Shown here in pieces: positions 21,880 to 25,503 of a stretch of 25,503 nt of DNA. Source of the stretch: CALMEC01 sp964440285 (GTDB taxonomy: Bacteria; Actinomycetota; Thermoleophilia; Miltoncostaeales; Miltoncostaeaceae). Position numbers and translations under genes: made by a program. Positions within the stretch are counted from its first letter, which is position 1, and each line of letters opens with the position of its first letter. The notes under the pieces are model-generated. The model was not told the DNA's origin and did no database searches. It saw nothing but the letters and a program-made list of their open reading frames with translations. The DNA lies in the NCBI GenBank assembly GCA_964440285.1, contig CAYTRV010000011.1, positions 1 through 25,503 on the forward strand, written 5' to 3'.

Positions 21880-22749
21880 ATGCGAATCGCGTGGATCGGG
21901 TTGGGAACGATGGGCGCGGCGATGGCCGCCCATCTGGTGCGCGCCGACCACGGCGTGGTGGTGTACAACCGCACGCCGGGGAAGGACGCCTCGCTGCTCG
22001 ACCTCGGTGCACGGCGGGCCGGGACCGCCGCCGAGGCGGCGGACGGCGCGAGCGTCGTCTTCACGTGCGTGTCGGACTCCCCTGACGTCGAGCACGTCCT
22101 TCTCGGCAGGGATGGCGCCGCAGAACGGATGGCGCCGGGCTCGGTGTGGGTGGACTGCTCGACGATCTCCCCCGCCGTCACCCGCCATCTGGCCGCGGAG
22201 ATTGCCGACCGGGGGGTCGGAGCCATCGACGCTCCCGTCTCCGGTGGTTCCGAGGGCGCTGCGAACGGAACGCTCACGACGTTCGTCGGCGGGCTCGACG
22301 AGCACGTCGCAACCGTCCGGCCCGCGCTCGAGGCGTTCTGCCGGACGATCACGCACCTTGGCCCACCGGGCGCCGGGCAGGCGGCGAAGGCCGTCAACCA
22401 GGTACTGATCGCCGGCACGTACGCGACGCTGGGCGAGGCGCTGGTGCTCGGCGAGAAGGAGGGCCTTCCCATGGAGGCCCTCGTCGCCGCCCTGTCTGCG
22501 GGCGCCGCCCAGTCATGGGTGCTCGAGAACCGTTCGAAGAACGTGATCGCCGACGAGTACCCACTCGGGTTCCGCGTCGAGCTGCACCTCAAGGACCTGC
22601 GCATTGCGCTTGACGAGGCGGAGCGCCTGGGTGTCCCGATGGCCATCACAGACCTGATCGCCGCCCAGGAGGAACGCCTGACCGCCGCAGGCCTGGGCGG
22701 CGAGGATATCTCCAACCTGGGGCGCGTGCCCCGGGGTGCGCTGGGCTGA
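21880..22749 (+). CDS. NAD(P)-dependent beta-hydroxyacid dehydrogenase (3-hydroxyisobutyrate dehydrogenase family)
   Basis: 289 aa, full length. The N-terminal Rossmann motif is I-G-L-G-T-M-G-A-A-M-A (6-16). The substrate-binding motif D-A-P-V-S-G-G-S-E-G-A lies near 117-127. The catalytic lysine is Lys170 in G-A-G-Q-A-A-K-A-V-N-Q, and H-L-K-D-L-R-I-A is in the C-terminal helical domain. The family oxidises 3-hydroxyisobutyrate or reduces tartronate semialdehyde or related compounds. The subfamily is not resolved, and no valine-degradation genes are nearby. ATG 21880 is supported by the leaderless -10 geometry. It is convergent with the nucleotidyltransferase gene. Confidence 0.9.
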   Translation: MRIAWIGLGTMGAAMAAHLVRADHGVVVYNRTPGKDASLLDLGARRAGTAAEAADGASVVFTCVSDSPDVEHVLLGRDGAAERMAPGSVWVDCSTISPAVTRHLAAEIADRGVGAIDAPVSGGSEGAANGTLTTFVGGLDEHVATVRPALEAFCRTITHLGPPGAGQAAKAVNQVLIAGTYATLGEALVLGEKEGLPMEALVAALSAGAAQSWVLENRSKNVIADEYPLGFRVELHLKDLRIALDEAERLGVPMAITDLIAAQEERLTAAGLGGEDISNLGRVPRGALG

Positions 22750-22767
22750 GCCGGCCCGGATCTCAGC
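22745..22767. terminator. Hairpin spanning both stop codons of convergent genes
   Basis: GCTGAG (22745-22750) and CTCAGC (22762-22767) pair across an 11-nt loop. Each arm contains the TGA of one of the two convergent genes. Possible shared bidirectional terminator; no T-tract. Confidence 0.4.
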
Positions 22768-23272
22768 GGGGCCAGGCCTTCGCTTCGGCCCACCGGTCCG
22801 CGACATCCCACTCCTGGGCCCAGCGTTCGATGTAGTCCTCGTCGAGCGGGCGGTTGGTCTTCAGGATCGACCGGATGTCGTCCTGGTCGCGATGGCGCCA
22901 CGCGATCAGCTTGTGGACGATGACATCCTCGGCCGTCAGATATCCATCGATTGCCCGGTCGAACGCCTCAGCCTGGTAATCGGTGTCGGCGACCAGGACG
23001 TCGATTCGGACGTCCCCGCCTCCACGGATCAGGTAGAGGTGCGGTGGATCGGGCGCGTTGCGCAGGACCTTGACCTCGTAGCCGTACGCACGGAACGCCT
23101 CCTCGATGCCGTCGACGTCGCGACGGATGAGAAAGTCGATATCGGTCGTCATGCGCGGAGCAGCCCGGAAGCGGAGCGCGGCCACCCCGCCGATGATGAC
23201 CGGCTCGGCGCCCAGACGCCGAAGCGCCTCAGCGGCCTCCTCTGAGAAGGCCAAGTCGTCGTGCCCGCTCAT
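22763..23272 (-). CDS. AbiEii-like / DUF6036-like nucleotidyltransferase, possible toxin
   Basis: 169 aa. The minimal nucleotidyltransferase core is visible: I-I-G-G-V-A-A-L-R-F (GG at 28-29), then M-T-T-D-I-D-F-L-I with the two metal-binding acidic residues Asp44 and Asp46. R-I-D-V-L-V supplies the third (Asp91). L-T-A-E-D-V-I-V-H-K-L (112-122) and R-D-Q-D-D-I-R-S-I-L follow, as in AbiEii/MenT-type toxins and related proteins. Such enzymes modify tRNA or other targets; the substrate here is unknown. ATG 23272 lies 44 nt inside the upstream 77-aa gene, so translation is coupled. The last residues are Trp/Ala-rich. It could also be a housekeeping orphan nucleotidyltransferase; toxin status is inference from context. 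Confidence 0.75.
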   Translation of the reverse strand: MSGHDDLAFSEEAAEALRRLGAEPVIIGGVAALRFRAAPRMTTDIDFLIRRDVDGIEEAFRAYGYEVKVLRNAPDPPHLYLIRGGGDVRIDVLVADTDYQAEAFDRAIDGYLTAEDVIVHKLIAWRHRDQDDIRSILKTNRPLDEDYIERWAQEWDVADRWAEAKAWPR

Positions 23273-23462
23273 AGAAGGCCTCCTCGGGAATGTCGTCGAA
23301 CTCCCCGCGCAGCGGCGGGATTCCATGGGCGGCTCTCCAGCGATTCGCGTCCGCGATGATCTGCGCCAAGCGCGCCGGTGAAGGTCGCTGCTCGGTCTGC
23401 GCCTCACGAAGTCCCGCCACCTGGCGGTCCCACTTGGCGCGGTCCTCGGGGCTGATCGGCAT
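23229..23462 (-). CDS. 77-aa hypothetical protein, candidate antitoxin partner
   Basis: Starts M-P-I-S-P-E-D-R-A-K-W-D-R-Q-V-A-G-L-R and ends R-A-R-R-L-G-L-L-R-G-G-R. It is strongly charged and probably helical, with R-L-A-Q-I-I-A-D-A-N-R-W-R near the middle and F-D-D-I-P-E-E-A-F-Y-E-R before the tail. I do not recognise a named domain. It precedes and overlaps the nucleotidyltransferase by 44 nt, the usual antitoxin-first order. Its ATG lies within one arm of a 10-bp inverted repeat and 6 nt after a GATAAT -10 box. This suggests an autoregulated, leaderless two-gene operon. Confidence 0.6.
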   Translation of the reverse strand: MPISPEDRAKWDRQVAGLREAQTEQRPSPARLAQIIADANRWRAAHGIPPLRGEFDDIPEEAFYERARRLGLLRGGR

Positions 23463-23490
23463 TGGCCGATTATCTCACCGTCGGCCATTG
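23460..23490. promoter_or_regulatory. Inverted-repeat operator over the promoter of the 77-aa/nucleotidyltransferase pair
   Basis: CATTGGCCGA (23460-23469) and TCGGCCATTG (23481-23490) are inverted copies with one mismatch and an 11-nt spacer. The repeat encloses the GATAAT -10 box and reaches the ATG of the 77-aa gene. It also contains the TAA of the upstream 86-aa gene, so a second role as a uvrB-operon terminator hairpin is possible. Confidence 0.6.
23469..23474 (-). promoter_or_regulatory. -10 box of the 77-aa/nucleotidyltransferase operon (leaderless)
   Basis: GATAAT on the minus strand (5 of 6 to TATAAT), 6 nt before the ATG at 23462. It overlaps the TAA stop of the upstream gene. Confidence 0.6.
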
Positions 23491-23730
23491 ATCCGAAGGG
23501 CTCCACTTGCGGAGCAGGGCCTCGTGACGGCAGCGGCGTTCGGTCTCGGCGTCCCACGCCTCCTCCGCCGGCGCGAAGGCCGGCGGGCGTCCGTCGCCCC
23601 ACAGCACCCCCGTACCGGGAAGGCCGTACATCGCGGCGAACAGGTCGTCCTCCTCCAAGCCCGGCGCGGCCAGCGTGCGGAAGACGACCTCGTCATCCCG
23701 CGCGTCGGACGCATGCCGGGGCACGGTCAC
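23470..23730 (-). CDS. 86-aa hypothetical protein coupled to uvrB
   Basis: GTG start at 23730 overlaps the uvrB stop (23727-23729) by the GTGA register, so it is translationally coupled. Codon third positions are almost all G or C, which supports real coding. The sequence is acidic in the first half (D-D-E-V-V-F-R-T-L, then G-L-E-E-D-D-L-F-A-A-M-Y-G-L-P-G-T-G). It then has G-D-G-R-P-P-A-F-A-P-A-E-E-A-W-D-A-E-T-E-R and a basic/Trp tail (L-L-R-K-W-S-P-S-D-Q-W). No recognised domain, signal peptide or membrane segment. Its TAA lies inside the promoter of the next operon. Confidence 0.65.
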   Translation of the reverse strand: MTVPRHASDARDDEVVFRTLAAPGLEEDDLFAAMYGLPGTGVLWGDGRPPAFAPAEEAWDAETERRCRHEALLRKWSPSDQWPTVR

Positions 23731-25503
23731 CGCCGGCGCCGTCCCGACCGGCGCGACGGCGTGGGCGCGCTGCGCGGCTCGCGCGCCATCCCCCGCCGCT
23801 CGTCCAGCTCACGACGCAGATGTTTGATGGCGTCTCGCAACTCGGCCGCCCGCTCGAAGCGCAGCTCCTCCGCGGCCTGGAACATCTCCTCCTCGAGCTC
23901 CACCACCTCGCGTTCCAGCTCCTCCTCGCTCGCGTCGCTCTTGGCGAGCGCCGCCGCCTTCGCGCGTCGCGTCCCCGGAGTCCCGCCGTTCAGCCCGAGG
24001 AACTCCGCGATGTCGCTGACGCCCTTCACGATCGATTCCGGCGTGATGCCGTTCGCCTCGTTGTAGGCCCGTTGGATCTCACGCCGTCGCCCGGTCTCGG
24101 CGATCGCGGTGCGCATCGCATCCGTCTCGCGATCCGCGTACATGATGACCCGGCCCGCGATGTTGCGGGCGGCACGGCCAATGGTCTGGATGAGGGCGGT
24201 CGTGCCGCGGAGGAACCCCTCCTTGTCGGCGTCGAGGATCGCCACGAGCGTCACCTCGGGAAGGTCGAGGCCCTCGCGCAGCAGGTTCACGCCGACGAGC
24301 GCGTCGAACTCGCCGAGGCGCAGCTCGCGGATGATCTTGATCCGCTCGATCGTGTCGATCTCGCTGTGGAGGTACCGCACCTTGAACCCGGCCTCGATGA
24401 GGTACTCGCTGAGGTCCTCCGCCATCTTCTTCGTGAGCGTCGTGACCAGCGTCCGCTCGTCCCGCTCGACGCGTTGGCGGATCTCGTTCATGAGATCGTC
24501 GATCTGGTTGCGGGTCGGGCGGACGTCGACCTCCGGGTCGACGAGGCCGGTGGGTCGGATGATCTGCTCGACGATCCTGCTCGCGTTCCGCCGCTCGAAC
24601 TCCCCCGGCGTCGCCGAGACGAACACGACCTGCCCCACCCGCTCGAGGAACTCGTTCAGCTTGAGGGGCCGGTTGTCGGCCGCGGACGGCAACCGGAACC
24701 CGTGCTCGATGAGCGACCCCTTGCGCGAGCTGTCGCCCTCGAACATGCCGCGAAGCTGCGGGACGGTGTTGTGCGACTCGTCGATGAGACACAGGAAGTC
24801 GCGCGGGAAGAAGTCGATCAGCGTGCTCGGAGCGGAACCGGGCGGCCGGCCGTCGAGAACGCGGGAGTAGTTCTCGATGCCATTGCAGAAGCCGAGCTCC
24901 CGCATCATCTCCATGTCGTACTCGGTGCGCTGGCGAAGCCGGTACGCCTCGACGAGCTTGCCCTGGGCGTCGAGCTCCGCGACCCGCGCCTCGAGCTCCT
25001 CCCGGATCTCCACGAGCGCCCGCTTGATGGTGGGCTGCGGCGTGACGTAGTGCGTCGCCGGCCAGATCCCGACGTGATCGACGCGCTCCAGCACCTCGCC
25101 CGTGAGCACGTCGAAGTGGTCGATCGCCTCGACCTCGTCGCCGAACATCGAGACGCGGTAGGCGGTCTCCATGTTCGCCGGCTGGATCTCGAAGACATCA
25201 CCCTTCACCCGGAACCGGCCGCGTTCGAGCACCGTGTCGTTTCGTTGATACTGCACCTCGACCAGCTTCCGGAAGATGTCGTCGCGGCGGTACTCGCTGC
25301 CGACGCGCAGGAGCAGCAGCCGGTCGCGATAGAGCTCAGGCGAGCCGACGCCGTAGATACAGCTCACCGACGCCACGATCACCACATCCCTGCGCGCGAG
25401 GAGGGCACTCGTGGCGGCGTGGCGGAGGCGGTCGATCTCGTCGTTGATCGACGAGTCCTTCTCGATGTACGTGTCGGTCGCGGCGATGTACGCCTCGGGC
25501 TGG
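23727..25503 (-). CDS. uvrB: Excinuclease ABC subunit UvrB (N-terminus beyond right edge)
   Basis: 592 codons visible; about 100 N-terminal residues, including Walker A, lie outside. The visible part starts Q-P-E-A-Y-I-A-A-T-D-T-Y-I-E-K-D-S-S-I-N-D (beta-hairpin region). It continues with S-V-S-C-I-Y-G-V-G-S-P, D-E-S-H-N-T-V-P-Q-L-R-G-M (helicase motif II region), F-V-S-A-T-P-G, G-V-N-L-L-R-E-G-L-D-L-P-E-V and Q-T-I-G-R-A-A-R-N (motif VI). It ends with the UVR coiled-coil motif (A-A-E-E-L-R-F-E-R-A-A-E-L-R-D-A-I) and an Arg-rich tail. UvrB verifies damage handed over by UvrA and recruits UvrC. An 86-aa gene is coupled downstream. Confidence 0.97.
   Translation of the reverse strand, partial: QPEAYIAATDTYIEKDSSINDEIDRLRHAATSALLARRDVVIVASVSCIYGVGSPELYRDRLLLLRVGSEYRRDDIFRKLVEVQYQRNDTVLERGRFRVKGDVFEIQPANMETAYRVSMFGDEVEAIDHFDVLTGEVLERVDHVGIWPATHYVTPQPTIKRALVEIREELEARVAELDAQGKLVEAYRLRQRTEYDMEMMRELGFCNGIENYSRVLDGRPPGSAPSTLIDFFPRDFLCLIDESHNTVPQLRGMFEGDSSRKGSLIEHGFRLPSAADNRPLKLNEFLERVGQVVFVSATPGEFERRNASRIVEQIIRPTGLVDPEVDVRPTRNQIDDLMNEIRQRVERDERTLVTTLTKKMAEDLSEYLIEAGFKVRYLHSEIDTIERIKIIRELRLGEFDALVGVNLLREGLDLPEVTLVAILDADKEGFLRGTTALIQTIGRAARNIAGRVIMYADRETDAMRTAIAETGRRREIQRAYNEANGITPESIVKGVSDIAEFLGLNGGTPGTRRAKAAALAKSDASEEELEREVVELEEEMFQAAEELRFERAAELRDAIKHLRRELDERRGMAREPRSAPTPSRRSGRRRR

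Noticed and set aside
1..25503. tRNA, rRNA, CRISPR arrays and complete insertion sequences
   Set aside because: None recognised by reading both strands. No TTCGA-type T-loop context outside coding regions, no regularly spaced repeats and no transposase motifs. A tRNA or Rfam scan would settle small RNAs.

Overview
The window is a high-GC, densely packed bacterial segment. It has strong G/C bias at codon third positions, many GTG/TTG starts, 4-nt stop/start overlaps and TAnnnT -10 boxes placed directly before start codons. Together with Rex, a YbdK-type ligase, a DUF1844 protein and a treble-clef/HTH protein of a type I associate with Thermoleophilia, this suggests an Actinomycetota genome, possibly a Thermoleophilia-like lineage. 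The 10-N run at 311-320 shows a scaffolded draft assembly, perhaps a metagenome bin.

Layout. (1) 1-652: the start of a methylthioadenosine phosphorylase gene, then a broken sugar ABC permease (-) fused end-on to the 3' end of a ROK-family gene (+). This looks like a collapsed sugar-transport locus. (2) 674-3064: DUF1844 gene, YbdK-type carboxylate-amine ligase and rex (all -), with a Rex operator in front of rex. (3) 3094-8965: a six-gene minus-strand chain in which every junction overlaps by 4 nt: family-4 uracil-DNA glycosylase, tsaE, tsaB, rimI, tsaD, secreted S8 protease. It makes most of the tRNA t6A machinery. (4) 8966-11357: a divergent control region with a CRP/FNR-type palindrome, then panC-panD-panB for pantothenate synthesis. 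(5) 11358-12290: a non-coding stretch and an orphan treble-clef/HTH protein. (6) 12351-17283: fumC, an M20 dipeptidase and a divergent MMPL transporter. (7) 17322-21568: uvrA and a divergent amidohydrolase, separated by a ~196-bp structured element with inverted-repeat ends. (8) 21654-23472: a 58-aa orphan, a beta-hydroxyacid dehydrogenase, and a 77-aa protein/nucleotidyltransferase pair resembling a toxin-antitoxin module with its own palindromic operator. (9) 23470-25503: an 86-aa unknown translationally coupled to uvrB, which runs off the right edge.

Most of the window is housekeeping. The least explained items are the inverted-repeat element abutting uvrA, the 77-aa/nucleotidyltransferase module, a C-terminal QLGLF clamp-binding-like motif on the uracil-DNA glycosylase, a likely CTG start for tsaE, and a recurrent leaderless-promoter geometry (-10 box, exactly 6 nt, start codon) at six genes.
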